A stretch of 64,000 bases of DNA from Brachypterus glaber (lineage: Eukaryota > Arthropoda > Insecta > Coleoptera > Kateretidae): positions 47,597,794-47,661,793 of the forward strand of contig OY294046.1 of assembly GCA_958510825.1 (NCBI GenBank), in the 5' to 3' direction. The notes under the pieces were generated by a model. The model was not told the origin of the DNA. It searched no databases and saw only the letters and a list, made by a program, of their open reading frames with translations. Below, one piece after another: positions 12,637 to 24,408 of the stretch (within the stretch, counting starts at the first letter, position 1; every line of letters starts with the position of its first letter). Made by a program: the position numbers and the translations under genes.

Positions 12637-13462
12637 AATTATTTATTTATTTATTTGTTAACGGGAAAACCCCAATACATAAGAAGTACAAAATATGGTA
12701 TAATTATAAATGCATAAGTATATAAATTTTTGATACCAATAATATCAAAAGTTAAGGTTATTTAAAGAAGTTTTAAAAAATTTAAAAACAAATTAAAAAA
12801 TTAAATAATTGTTATTGTTATTAGCCAACAGCATAGCTCTATTCAAAGGTGCATGAGATCCGTAGTTAGTTCTATGAAAGGGTATATTAAATGTTGGAGA
12901 ACTTTGTCTAAGATTTCTTGTAGGGATATAAAACCGAATTTTATACAACATTTCTGGACAATTAAGTAAATAATTAATAAATTAAACAACACACATAAAT
13001 CTGATTTAAGTCTTCTATGAAAAAGTAATTCAACATTCAATGCAGAGTAATTATGATCAGAAATTGGAATATTTAGTTTGTTAGCACAAAATCTTAATAG
13101 TTTACGTTGAACAGACTCAATCCCATCTATACCAATATTGTACTGAGGAGACCAAATTACAGAGGCAAATTCAAGGGAATTGTTGACTTATAATAGAATT
13201 AACAGAAAAATCTTTACAATTTCTTTTTACAAAGCATAACATTTCGTTGGCCTTTTGAACAATAGATGTAATATTACAGTTAAAATCCAGTTTACGATCT
13301 AATAAAATACCAATATCTCTAACAGTATCAACCGAATCTAAAATAGTGTTACCAATAGAATAAGAGCTGTCAACCTTTGTTCTACCCATAAAAAATGACA
13401 TTTTATGACACTTTTTTACATTTAAAAAAAAATTATTTTTGTTACACCACTCAACCAATTAT
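12637..13462 (-). pseudogene. 5'-truncated CR1/jockey-like LINE, broken reverse transcriptase C-terminus
   Basis: On the minus strand the conceptual product starts at MVEWCNKNNFFLN, continues through KCHKMSF and VRDIGILLDRKLDF, then after a frame change near 13187 through LEFASVIWSP, GIDGIESVQRKLLRFC and RRLKSDLCVLFNL. A second frame change near 12845 restores PLNRAMLLAN. This order is the typical region downstream of the catalytic FADD box in CR1/jockey-type LINEs, where the product is the reverse transcriptase that primes on nicked genomic DNA. The endonuclease and the catalytic part are missing, so this is a 5'-truncated dead copy. The 3' end carries an (AAAT)n-type tail, seen as TTTATTTATTTATT at 12640-12656. 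It belongs to a different subfamily from the LINE at 29-32 kb, since the peptides share only the general pattern. Nothing suggests expression. Confidence 0.8.
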
Positions 13463-13904
13463 TATTAACTACAATAAACTAGCCTCTCAGCCAATTATTT
13501 TTTATGTTCCTTTATAATTTATTCATAATTTATTCCCCAATTTTATAAAATTTGAATGAATAAAAAAACATTTTGTGCAAAATTGTCCAAATATAAGCTT
13601 AGTTAGTCTATTGTTATATTAATAATAAATCAATTTAAATAAATTTTATCGATATTCAATTTAAATGTAAATTTCAGTTTATTTAAATATTTATATACAG
13701 GTATAAATTTATTTTTGTGATTAATTAAAATTGATTATTTTGTTTTATATAATGTTTTTTTTATCAATACAATCTTTTAGGCAGAGGAAAATGTATGCAG
13801 ATAAATTCAATATTTTTGTCTTAAATTATTGTGAAAATAAAAACCGCGAAAAAAAATATTGTTAGAAAACAAGAAAAATAAATGACATTACTATTTCACT
13901 ATAC

Positions 13905-15035
13905 TGCCCTTCTAAGCTAAAAAGCCGTAACTCCAATTTTTATGGATTTTTAATTAACCTTACTCTTAGTTGTGCATTTCCATGGGCTATTTATTGAACC
14001 AATCAAATTTGACTAAATATTTTTATTTACGCAGTTATAAACTTATGAAAATTGCAGTATCTCCAAAATAAGGGAATGTTGCTAAGCTAAAAAGCAGTAA
14101 CTCCAAATAAGTTTTTATTATGAAAGAAAACAATAGTGGCATATCGGACAGACAGTTTTTTATTACCTAATATATTAAAATAAAATTAGAAGGTTGTAAA
14201 GCATTAACAAAACAGTTTCTTTTTGCATTATTATAGTTTTTGTATGACGCTAGGTTTCCGGAAATAGCCAAGAAAAAGAAAACTGCAGCCCCTGTCTTTG
14301 TTCATTAAACCAATTATTTTGGAAATAAAAAAAAAACAATTTTTTCTTTTTTTTTCGTTTTTCAAAAAAAAAAAAATAAAAATAAAAACAAATTTTTTCC
14401 AAAAAAAGTTCCTTTCTTCGAAAACAAAAAAAATAAAAAATAAATGTTTTTGAAAAAACTTGTTTTTACCTTCTTTTACTCCCTTACCCATCAAAAATAA
14501 TCCAAACCAAACTTTGGATAATCACCGATGGTTTAAATTTGAAGTCTTTAGCTCAAAGCGTTCTCGAGTCACAAATTTTCCAGACAGACAGACCAATAGA
14601 CAGACCGAGACACAGATTTTTTTTTACGGAAATCATCTTTTTTGGATATAAAACGTTGAGGAACGTGAAAAAATGCAATACAAATTTTTCAGTTTTTTTT
14701 TACTAAAACTCCAGACTTTCATTTTTTAAAAGGAAATTTCTCGGGAAATTTAATAATATATTTTTTTTATTTTTGGGTTGTTTTCTCTTTATCTTGTCAC
14801 ATAGTGCTTTTTAGTTTAGCATTCCTAAACATTTTGACTACGAGATACTAAACTAAAAAGTGCCATTTTTTTATTTAAATAAATAATTAATGATTGCGTA
14901 CTTTTGTTATAATAAAGGTACTTTAAACCTAAATTTATACGCCCACTTTCTCTAGGGAGTGGCTAAGACGATTTACTGTTTTTGCCATTATCTCAGTTTT
15001 ATTAAATATGGAGTTACTGCTTTTTAGAGTAGTAT
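13905..15035. repeat. Inverted repeat region with recurrent CTAAAAAGCAGTAACTCC motif
   Basis: The motif CTAAAAAGCNGTAACTCC occurs at about 13917 and 14085 (plus) and 15010 (minus). Shorter versions with TAAACTAAAAAGTGC or its complement lie at 14805 and 14850. The outer pair is inverted, about 1.1 kb apart, so this looks like a foldback with internal rearrangement. It includes very A/T-homopolymeric DNA at 14310-14460 and GACAGACAGACC at 14580-14600. Confidence 0.45.
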
Positions 15036-15039
15036 GCAC

Positions 15040-16060
15040 AATACGATTAGAATAAATAATAAATTTTATGAAAACCAATTTTAATAAAAATGTTTTGTGT
15101 CTGATAATTTATTTTTATTTTGTTTGTATGTATTAGCGTAATTATAATTACTTGTTCGGAAAAATAAATAAAAGTACAAAAAAAAGAGGAAAAACGACTA
15201 TTCATGTTATACTGTGTAAACACAAATTCAAAATCCATGTTTAAATGCAAATGCACGTTTGTTTTTTTATCCATTGCACTCGTTTTTTATGATTAAACTT
15301 TAGGGTGGTAAGAAAATTTTATCCTGAATAGTATTCAGCGAATATTACTATTTTAGGAAATTTGTTTAAGCATTTTTAAACTGTTGCTATAATCAAATAT
15401 AATGCAAATTCAATATGGTGCAAAATTTTAATAAGACTGCTCTACAAAAAAATATTTTTTTTATATGCCAGGGAGCTTTTAGATATAAAAACAAACAAGC
15501 TAAATAGGATAAAACAACAAAATAAATTAAACAGAATTACAATAAATTATGTCCATCTTTTGTCCAAAAATTCTGACAATAAATAAAAGCACTCTTGTTT
15601 TAAAAAAACTGTCTTATGGTCATACTTATAAAATGGTATTTTTGAGGTCTCCAAAAATGAATTTAATCTCAAAAATTCAATTCAAAATGGCGTAAAATTA
15701 ATATATTCTGGTAAAAAAGTTATGTTGGGGGTTTTTGGATACTTTTTTGGCTTAAAAAAAAAAGATTAAGCGACATTAGAACCGTCATATAACTTTTTTG
15801 GAAGTACAAATTATAATTACACTGCTCAACACTCAAAAATTTTCCGACAAGATTTTTTTTTAATTATTGAAATTTATTTTGATAAAAGGAATATTTTTAT
15901 GATCGGGCAGGGTGGTTATCTTTATTCGCACAAAGCTGAACATTCATGAGGTATTGCAACAGCTCTATAGATCTAAATTAGTGTAATTCGAATTTAAATA
16001 TTTTTTTACACTCTAATACGTGTGATTTAATAAAATATATGATAACGCTTCTACGGATTA
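15040..16060. other. AT-rich non-coding stretch
   Basis: Possible left end of a truncated foldback at about 15820 (see 10893-11694). Otherwise nothing recognised. Confidence 0.35.
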
Positions 16061-16062
16061 TA

Positions 16063-16485
16063 CACGGAAAAAATTAGTGGGCTCTGCGCTATACATTATA
16101 AGATATTTGGTAACAGTAGCAAATTATAGTGATTTAAGCTATAGATTATAAGGGACACAATAACTAATGATGTTAAAAATAAATTGGAAACGATTATATA
16201 TATTACAGACACGATTATATTTATTACAGGCACTATTATAAATTTACAGAAATTTTATTATATTATAAAAATTATTAGCACGGACAATAATTAAATCTAT
16301 TTAAGCTATAAATGCCATACTATTTGTTATATTTTATTATTCACTAAACAATTAAAGTATTTCATATAAATTTTTACACTGACTGCCATAATTGTAAGAG
16401 AAAGCCTTGTATTTATATAATAAGCGATTATAATTTGCTTGGTATGTGTGTTATAGCGCTCCTAGCTATAATTTTTTTTTCCGTG
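16063..16485 (+). mobile_element. TA-flanked MITE, copy 1 of a near-identical pair
   Basis: 423 bp. Starts CACGGAAAAAATTA and ends AATTTTTTTTTCCGTG, with TA at 16061-16062 and 16486-16487. Inner termini also match imperfectly (GCGCTATA on both sides). Almost identical over its full length to 20965-21389, with only a handful of differences seen. Non-coding, so moved by a transposase encoded elsewhere. Confidence 0.88.
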
Positions 16486-16852
16486 TAGATTACGCTAATT
16501 TATTAAAACCTGGGCTTGGACTATAGTCGCATAAACCGGGCCTTTGACATGCAATTCATTGATAAATTATACTATATAAAATGATTAAAAGGCTTTATTG
16601 TAATTTATGTTGAACCATGTGGAAAAATTTTTGGTACAGCTGACGGCTTAACTCAAACATTCATTTACATATTTCATAAATTTTTATGTACAAAATAAAA
16701 AAATACACTATTTTTTATGGAAAACTGTTTAAAATTTCACTTATTTATGCTTTATGTTTTTTATTTCTCGAAAATTGGACTTTAAACTAAAGCAAATGTG
16801 TTTATGGGAGACCCTCTGTCCGATTTAGGGCTTCAGGATCACCGCGCGATTT

Positions 16853-17395
16853 TTTGAATCGATAACAAAAAGTCTGGCTTTTATTTCACACTAAATTTAA
16901 AATAATCCACTGACGAAAAAAAAAATTATACCTATTACTATTTTTTCAGTGTATTATTTGGACCAAATTTATTAAATTAACCAATAATATTAAAATTTTG
17001 TTATAGAGCCTGGATATTTTGACTTTTTTTAACTGATTTAGGTCGCTGATTTCAAAAATATTTATACAATGTATAATTTATAAGCGAAATATGAAGATTA
17101 TCATAGATTGCTATGGTTTATTTATCTTTAACCATAACTTTTACAGCAAAACTGATATTTTTAAAATCACAGACCCAAAATTAGTTTAAAACCGTAAAAA
17201 TGTCTAAAAAGTTAAATAAACGTGGTTCAGACACTACACTGAAAAAAATAAAAAGTTGAAAAAAAAATTTTTGTTGATAGATTATTTTTAATCTGGTATG
17301 AAATGAAAGCTAGCTTATAAGGAATAGTTTAAGGATAGATTCGCATTGGGCCATTTTTTTTTTGTTATCGACCTAAAAAATCGCGCCGTGGTATA
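16853..17395. repeat. Inverted repeat pair with CAGTGTA joints
   Basis: CGCGCGATTTTTTGAATCGA at 16853 is the inverted counterpart of the region ending TCGACCTAAAAAATCGCGCC near 17392. Each arm also carries an inner TTTTTTCAGTGTA or TACACTGAAAAAA, at about 16945 and 17235. The intervening 290 bp is AT-rich. Confidence 0.55.
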
Positions 17396-17834
17396 GTCTA
17401 AAAACCAAACTTCTCGTCTCGATTGTCGAGACAAGAAACAGGTTAACCTCGTCTTCACCATTTCTGGACAATTAACTTCTTATCTCGTTAAGTTAGAGTC
17501 TCGATAATTAACTTCTTGTCTGGTCTCGCAAAAGTCTTGATTTTTTTAAGACTCTCGACTTTCTGCACGGTTGATTGATCTTAGCATCAGGCGTCCCCAC
17601 AGAAGGACAGCCAAGTTTTTATTATTGTCAATGTTTCTTTATTTCAATAACCTAGGGGTAGAGAACTTACTCTTAAAGGGTAGGTGTGTAAAAAGCACAG
17701 TTTAAGAGTAAACAAGTTTCGATTCTTGATCAAGATATTGGACCTTGACGACGTGCCTCTCGTCATGTCTTGATTGTTTCAGATTAAACCTCTCTTGATT
17801 TTTTTGAAATCGAAATAAGACAAGTCGAAAAATC
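17396..17834. other. Stretch rich in TCTCGA-type repeats
   Basis: CTCGTCTCGATTGTCGAGAC at 17415 and several further CTTGATTTTT and TCTCGAT blocks give it a locally repetitive look. No element ends defined and no exon seen. Confidence 0.35.
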
Positions 17835-18125
17835 TCGATTCTTGATCAATCTTAATTTTAAATACTTTGGCCCAAGAATTTTTTTTTTGAGACAAGACCA
17901 CTTGTATTTCACACAAGATCAAAGAATTTTATGTTAGAGAAAGATCTTGATATTGATATTTTCATGTTAAGAGAATGCGTTCTAATTTCATATGCCATTA
18001 CCGCAAAGGAAAGATCTTGGCAAGTGTATTATATGTTCATGTTGTGAGCTTTTTGAGGCATTCAAGTGCGAAGAATTTGACCTAATTTCATATGCCATTA
18101 CCGCAAAGGATCCTTTTTTTCAGTG
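17835..18125 (-). mobile_element. Rearranged reverse copy of the 2.2-kb MITE
   Basis: The reverse complement of 2204-2620 matches ACTTTGGCCCAAGAATTTTT, GACAAGACCACTTG, CATGTTAAGAGAATGCG and the terminal TTTTTTTCAGTG. A block containing CATATGCCATTACCGCAAAGG occurs twice (about 17988 and 18088), showing an internal duplication absent from the 2.2-kb copy. Confidence 0.7.
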
Positions 18126-18298
18126 AACACGTTTAATAAACATTATTTAGGAATATTTAAATATGGTAATGATTACAAAAACAGTTTTCTCAGTGGCCTT
18201 TTCAGCGGCATTTTAGTTTTTAATAGAAACCATCAGCTATAAAATATTTATAAAGCAAATGTCTAAAATAGTGTTTTTTTCCCGGCGCTTATTATACT

Positions 18299-19208
18299 CA
18301 TAGGCGCCGACTCCGGGGGGGGGGCGGCGGCGGCCATGGCTCCCCTTGAAAATTTTCTACACTCATAATAGATCTCCGAATTCATAAAAATTTTCGCCTG
18401 TGGCAATAGAATTTTCTTATATTTTTGTAAAGTTCCAAATTATAAAACTGAGTACTTAAACCTTCATATTAAAGAAAAATCGCCTGTGGCGCTAGGGGTT
18501 TCTTGCATTTTTGTGAAACTTCAAATATTTAAAACTAAAATATACTATTAAATGTATCATTCATCAAATATTCCTACAACATGTTATTTAAGTCCGTAGA
18601 TGCTATCTCTATAATAGCGAAACCGCGGTCACACTAATTGTTTTTAACAATAAAATTAACGTGAAGGTGATTATAAGCTTTTTATTTATTTTTACTATTA
18701 AATTTCTACAATTTCTCACATTTGTTTTAATTTAACATTGTAAAACTTTTAAATGTACCTATTCGCAAAAATTTTCGCCCGCAGCGCTAGGCTTTTTACA
18801 ATATTTTATTTCTTATAACTAGAACTTACTGCTGTGGGTGAAAGTCATATTAGGTCATTTTTTTGAATTTTAGCGGAGGCGCCAGATTCTTAAATTAATT
18901 TTTGTCTGTATTTGGGTACGCTGTAAAAAATCTTTAAAAACCCTATGATACTGGAATAATCTTGATTGGACTACCACTAACTATATGGGGTATACCCTAT
19001 ACAAATAATAGTAAAATAAAACTTTGCTTTTAATATGATTTTTTTTTTCAATTTACCCCCATCCCCCGAAACTGATTTTGTGGATCTGCCCTTGCCATAT
19101 ACAAAAACCCATATCTTTTATACATTAAATATATAAAATCAAATAAATAAAAATGTTGGTATTTCAAAAAATTTTGAGACCTGGACTTTTTAAAAGTCGG
19201 CCCCTATG
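18299..19208. mobile_element. Non-autonomous hAT-like element with 8-bp target duplication
   Basis: Inverted termini CATAGGCGCCGACT and AGTCGGCCCCTATG are flanked by the perfect 8-bp direct repeat ATTATACT (18291-18298 and 19209-19216). The 8-bp duplication fits hAT superfamily insertion. There is no transposase frame in its 910 bp. Internal blocks of the type AAATTTTCGCCTGTGGC or TCGCCCGCAGCGCTAGG recur about every 100-300 bp. They are the reverse complement of blocks in the larger element at 57599-61021. Confidence 0.85.
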
Positions 19209-19216
19209 ATTATACT

Positions 19217-19745
19217 ATTCACAGCGTATGCGCTAGAAGAGTATTATACGGTAGTTTCGAATTTTCCAAAATCGTCAAAACACGTCCTAGACAATTTTTT
19301 TTTGGACAGAAACGTGTTTCATGAAAAAAAAGTACTTTGAAAATGTCTGCCTGCCCGTCCGTCCATCCGTCTAATATCACGTTTCTTGTAAACACCATAA
19401 CTCAAGAAAGAATAATTTAACCTACTTGAAATTTTCACCAAAAATGTTCTATGAGAGAAAAATCCCTATTGTTTTTAAAAATAATTCCTTCTGTTTTTAA
19501 TAATAATCCCTACAAAAACAAAAAAGTTATTGGGGGTTAAAAAAAAAATCGAAAATAGAATTTTTTTTTCAAAATTTTTTAGTTCGAAAAATTTTTTTTT
19601 TTTTTTAAAACTTTATTTTTTGGTTTTATTTTTCATTTTGCGTTTTAAATAATTTTAACTTGCGTTTAAGTATTTGAAAAATGCAATATACGACCACTTT
19701 GAAAAGTATATAATGCAATGCGTAGCATTCCATATCTTCACGACT
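19217..19745 (+). repeat. Dispersed repeat with GTCCGTCC core, copy 1
   Basis: Begins ACTATTCACAGCGTATGCG immediately behind the hAT-like target site and carries a CTGCCTGCCCGTCCGTCC core. Then comes ATAACTCAAGAAAG, long A/T homopolymers and an end near AATGCGTAGCATTCCATATC. The same order of blocks is found at 55566-56225, and end fragments at 2866 and 48904. Class not recognised; no coding sequence. Confidence 0.65.
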
Positions 19746-19940
19746 AGTTATGAATTTAAAGTCAAAGTTAAAGCGCAATCAAAATAATTGTTTATTTAAT
19801 AAGTAAATTATTAACGTAGGTTCTGACTGGAACGCAAGAGCTGGCTATGTGCCAAAAGGCAGTCGCAAAACTAAAATATCTGCAACGACAATTAAGATAG
19901 CTATCTCTATTTGCAATTGGGCTAATCCTTGTGTAATACA

Positions 19941-20168
19941 ATAGTATACTCGATAGTACTCGATAGTCCCTCAACGCAACCCATGTTCTTCGAGTTGCAC
20001 TTCGAGTTCTTTTTTTACTCGGCTCCGCCTCGTAATAAAATAAGCACTCTTGTGCACTGAAAAGTAGGTTCGCGTACTCGGTTCTTAATAGTACGCGAAC
20101 CTACTTTTCAGTGCACGAGAGAAAGAGAAAGAACTCGAAGTGGTTTGCGTCGAGGGATGTATACTATT
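19941..20168. repeat. Foldback with a perfect 27-bp hairpin at its centre
   Basis: Outer arms: TAGTCCCTCAACGCAA on the left and TTGCGTCGAGGGATG on the right, plus ATAGTATAC against GTATACTAT. Centre: 20052-20078 and 20090-20116 are perfect reverse complements (27 bp) with an 11-nt loop. Confidence 0.8.
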
Positions 20169-20345
20169 TTTCCCGCGACCTAACACCTAAAAATCCAAAA
20201 ACGCAAAAATTGTCTAAAAATTAATTTGTCAATTAAGGTTTACTCATTCTATGACAGCAAATATGTAAAATCAGCTGATTTTCACTTCCCGACCGCTGTC
20301 ATGGCAACGGGTGGAAAATGAGCACTATATACTAAATAGTTCGTA

Positions 20346-20912
20346 GGAAATAGTATATACCGGGTGTTTTTTTTAATCTGAAACTTTCAAATATCTCGAA
20401 TACTATTCATTTTAGAAAAAAAATATCGAACAAAATTTGTTTATTTTAATAGTGGAAACAAAATGGCGTATTTATTTTTTACGGATATTTACGTTTTCAA
20501 GGTCATTTCAAGGTCAACTTTGTTTTTTTAATTACAAACATATATATTTTTTACTGTTATTTAATTCCCCTCAAAAAAATAAAAATCTTTTGTAAAAAAC
20601 TTTTTTTGATCGGACTTTTAGTTGCAGAGATAACACAGCCACACAAAATTTAAAAAGTTGCATCTCCGACGGACTTGACTAGTCAATCCCTCTGTATTTT
20701 GAGCCGCTGAATCCGAATCTGAGGTCGGAATTTAAAAGTTAGCTCCCATTTTCAACAGAACCTCAAAAAACATATTTTTTGCAATGATATGATATGTTTT
20801 TTGAGGTTATGGTAAAAATAAGAGCTAACTTTTAATTTTTTTTTCTAAAATGCATAGTATTCGAGATATTTGAAAGTTTCAGGTTAAAAAAAACACCCGG
20901 TATACTATTTCC
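20346..20912. mobile_element. Foldback element, ACCGGGTGTTTTTTTTAA termini
   Basis: Arms of about 70 bp, 20346-20415 and 20842-20912, are inverted. Shared sequence includes CTTTCAAATATCTCGAATACT and GGAAATAGTATA. An inner hairpin around AACCTCAAAAAACATA lies at 20759-20808. A segment at 20700-20735 (GCTGAATCCGAATCTGAGGTC, less one base at either end) is shared with the 26.5-kb foldback. Confidence 0.75.
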
Positions 20913-20964
20913 TGTAATATATTAAACTTATTTCGTATGAGCGAAAATTTTTTAGAGCACACTA

Positions 20965-21389
20965 CACGGAAAGAAATTAGTGGGCTCTGCGCTATACATT
21001 ATAAGATATTTGGTAACAGTGGCAAATTATAGTGATTTAAGCTATAGATTATAAGGGACACAATAACTAATAATGTTAAAAATAAATTGGAAACGATTAT
21101 ATATATTACAGACACGATTATATTTATTACAGGCACTATTATAAATTTACAGAAATTTTATTATATTATAAAAATTATTAGCACGGACAATAATTAAATC
21201 TATTTAAGCTATAAATGCCATACTATTTGTTATATTTTATTATTCACTAAACAATTAAAGTATTTCATATAAATTTTTACACTGACTGCCATAATTGTAA
21301 GAGAAAGCCTTGTATTTATATAATAAGCGATTATAATTTGCTTGGTATGTGTGTTATAGCGCTCCTAGCTATAATTTTTTTTTTCCGTG
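20965..21389 (+). mobile_element. TA-flanked MITE, copy 2 of a near-identical pair
   Basis: Same orientation and structure as 16063-16485. TA at 20963-20964 and 21390-21391, termini CACGGAAAGAAATTA and TTTTTTCCGTG. The few differences include AAAAAATT versus AAGAAATT and CAGTAGC versus CAGTGGC. Confidence 0.88.
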
Positions 21390-21921
21390 TATAATTTTAA
21401 CGCTAAGTTTTAGGGCTAAATTCTATCGGTGTGTTTTTAAGATAAATTATTTTCTTTTTTTTAAGAAAAAAAAAACAAAATATTAAAAAAATAACATGCA
21501 ACTAGGAAAGGATTTTTACAGTCTTTACGGCTTTGCAAATTTGTCCAATTATCACGCCTCTTGTCAAAAAGTTAATTTCTATTGTTTTAATTTTTCTACA
21601 TATAATGGTTTCAAAAACATGTATGCTAGTGTATTTAAAATAATTTTATTCACATGGGTTAAATTTAGTATTGAAAATGCTAAGAATGTTATTCTCAAAG
21701 TTTTAATAATTTAAACTTTGAAATTTGTATTTTTGCCTTTGTTGTATATTTTCTGCAATTTTGAAACTGTTCGAGAAAGTTTATTAGATAACTTTTTTGG
21801 TATTTTAATGAAAACACATATACATATGTAGTTTTAGACATGTTTAGATCAAAATAAAAAATAATGTTTCAGCTATATCAATAAATGATGATTTGGCTGT
21901 TTTAATAATTTAAAATTGTTA

Positions 21922-22205
21922 CACTGATAGAACTGTTTATTTGCGTCAACTAAATATTTGGTTGGATATGGCCAATTAAATATTTGGTTGGGACAAATAA
22001 ACTTTATGTGAGTCAAATAAATTTTATTTCTGCCAAATAAATTATTTTGTTCCCATTAATAAATAATTTTGCAATTAAAATATTTGTTTACATGAACTAA
22101 ATATTTATTTGACGCAAATAAAATTTATTTGTCCCAACCAATTAATTTAATTGACCATATCCAAACCAAATATTTAGTTGACGCAAATAAACTCTTTTAT
22201 CAGTG
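21922..22205. mobile_element. TA-flanked palindromic MITE
   Basis: Almost the entire 284 bp folds back on itself. CACTGATAGAACTGTTTATT at the left pairs with AATAAACTCTTTTATCAGTG at the right, and the arms continue through CAACTAAATATTTGGTTGG. TA at 21920-21921 and 22206-22207. Confidence 0.85.
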
Positions 22206-22276
22206 TATATAAACAGCTCTTTAATCTCTTAAAGAGATTCTCTCCTTAAATAAACTAACAACGAAAATTAATTATT

Positions 22277-22407
22277 TATAATACAAGTGCGAAAAGTTAA
22301 ATTTTTCGATTGAGTAGGTTTTTAGAGGCCGAGGGCCGGCCGACAGGGCCGGCCCGAGGGTAATAAGCATACGAAATCGAAATTTAACTGTTTGCCCGTG
22401 TATTATA
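22277..22407. repeat. Short foldback with GC-rich tip
   Basis: Outer arms TATAATACAAGTGCGAA and the complement of TTTGCCCGTGTATTATA. The tip is GGGCCGGCC-GACAG-GGCCGGCCC, a perfect 9-bp stem in otherwise AT-rich DNA. Confidence 0.75.
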
Positions 22408-22865
22408 CAATATTTTTTATTCGATTGTTATTAATTATAATAAATTTTTAAAATATACTTAATTTTAAAGTGCAAAAATATTTCTTTTTACTGTTTTATT
22501 ACTTATCTAGTTATCCATAACAAATTGCAGTCCAATCAAATCGCTACAAAAATAATTGAATCGTTTCTTTTGCTTGCGGTTTCATTTTCAAATTAAAAAA
22601 GCTATAGCTTGGTGATTAATTTATGTTAAAATGTGTCTGTTGTGAAAATAATACTTGTGAAACCGTTCTATGAATATTATAAATATTAAAAGTGATTTTA
22701 CGATTGGAATTGTGTTTTTAATTTATTTTAGTAGGTGAATTAATCAGTTGACATATATTTTGAGGTTATGTTATGGAAATTTTGTTATTTTGTATGAAAT
22801 GATTATAATAACTGTATCTGGTCAAAAAGAACGGTTAGTTCCAAAAGGTCATATTTCTTTATAAA

Positions 22866-23010
22866 TATTACAGTAAAGGTAAAGCATCTTCTTTTAAAAG
22901 CTTAAAAATAACAAGTTTTAGTTAGCGGGCGAAAAAAACTTTTTGGCCCTAGGTCCACATAGTAAAACATGAACAAAAAGTGTCGCTTTTAGAATCAATC
23001 GAATAAAAAC
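22866..23010 (-). repeat. Dispersed repeat, partner of 3725-3840
   Basis: Reverse-orientation copy sharing GGTAAAGCATCTTCTTTTAA, ATAACAAGTTTTAGTT and CATGAACAAAAAGTGTCG with the 3.7-kb copy. Confidence 0.6.
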
Positions 23011-23402
23011 TATTTTATTCATTAAAAATGTAAAAATAGAATAAATATGTATATTCAAAATCATAAGTATTAAAATTTTCATTATAGAGAGAAAATATAG
23101 AAATTATAACATATCTACAAAAATGTATGAAATAAAAATTTTATTTATTTTTATCCGTTCCGTGATAAAAATGTTGTTATTGAAAATCGGATGTCGACAA
23201 ATCCCGTTTTCTAATTTTCGTCTGACATGGAATGTATCCGTTTTTCGTAGAAAATAAGACCTAGGGTTTTTTTTTCGGATATAGAAATACTGGCAATCGG
23301 AAATTTCATCAAGATTTTGATACGTAGATTAATTGAAAGATAAAGAGTAAATTAAAAGAGCTTCTATGTGGGATCTTTATTAAACTAAAGCGCAGGTTAG
23401 AT

Positions 23403-24262
23403 ACAGGGTGTTTCATGATTTGTATGATAAGCAGTACCCGGCGTATTTCCAGTATTTGTCCAGTCTTCAAGTTGTTAATAAAAGAGGCTTTACCTGGAAA
23501 TAATTCAGGGAGTTTAGATTTTTGGTTTATTACATAGGGTTTAAGGCCGCAAATAAAAGTAATTTTGCGACATTGAACTCGATTTGAAACTGTCATTTTT
23601 TCAACTTATTTTTCACAGAAAACAGACTTTTTAAAATATCTCAAGATCCTAGAACAAAAAACTGTTGATATGAAAATAAAGAGGACCAAATCTCCAACAT
23701 TTTTTTGTACGACTTATAGCTAATTCACGGCACCGCCTTAAACGTTACACAGGGTTTTAGATTTTACTTTATGACTCGGTTAGAAAGGTTTTTTTTTAAT
23801 GCTTAATACAATGGTGATTCAATTGAAAATCGGTTTACTCGAAATAATGGGGCACAAATGTGTGAATTATTAAAAAAAATTAATTTTACGTAAATTAAAA
23901 AGAAAGTGCCAGATAGATTTTTTTAATTTTCGCCCAAAATGTTCTTAGGGGCATGCCTAACCGACGATAAAGAACAATTTTGGTTTTTCGAAAAAAACAT
24001 TAAAAATTCTAAAAACGTATAGTGTAACGTTTAAGAGATATTTTAAAAATCCGTTTTTTTTTGTGAAAAACATGTTGAAAAAATGACAGTTCCAAATCGA
24101 GTTCAACGTCAAAAAATTGTTTTTTTTTTAATTTACGGCCATAAACCCTACCCAAGAAACCGAAAATCAAAACTCCCTGAATTATTTCCAGGTAAAGCCT
24201 CCTTTATTGACCTGAAGACTGGATTACAACTAGAAATACGCCGGCTACTGATAATAAGGCAA
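23403..24262. mobile_element. Foldback element, ACAGGGTGTTTC terminus, right end lost
   Basis: Arms 23425-23620 and 24060-24262 are inverted copies. Shared blocks are AAATACGCCG, CCAGGTAAAGCCTC, CTCCCTGAATTATTTCC and GACAGTTNCAAATCGAGTTCA. The left tip ACAGGGTGTTTCATG has no counterpart at the right, where sequence diverges after GATAATAAGGCAAG. The similar short peptides readable from both arms only reflect the repeat. Confidence 0.75.
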
Positions 24263-24408
24263 GAAGGTGTTTTTTCTTATTTTTTTTACTCCCTCCCTTT
24301 TCTCCCATTGAGGGTAGATTCCAGATGAAAATGAAAAATCAAAACTGTGATTTTCTAAAAAAGGGTAGTAAAATTTTTATTCGTAAATATTAGAATATTA
24401 TTTAGTTT

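Noticed and set aside
23309..24328. Two similar peptides (NRVQ, KSKLPELFPGKASFI) from opposite strands
   Set aside because: They are the two arms of one foldback, so the similarity follows from the repeat and is not evidence for a gene.
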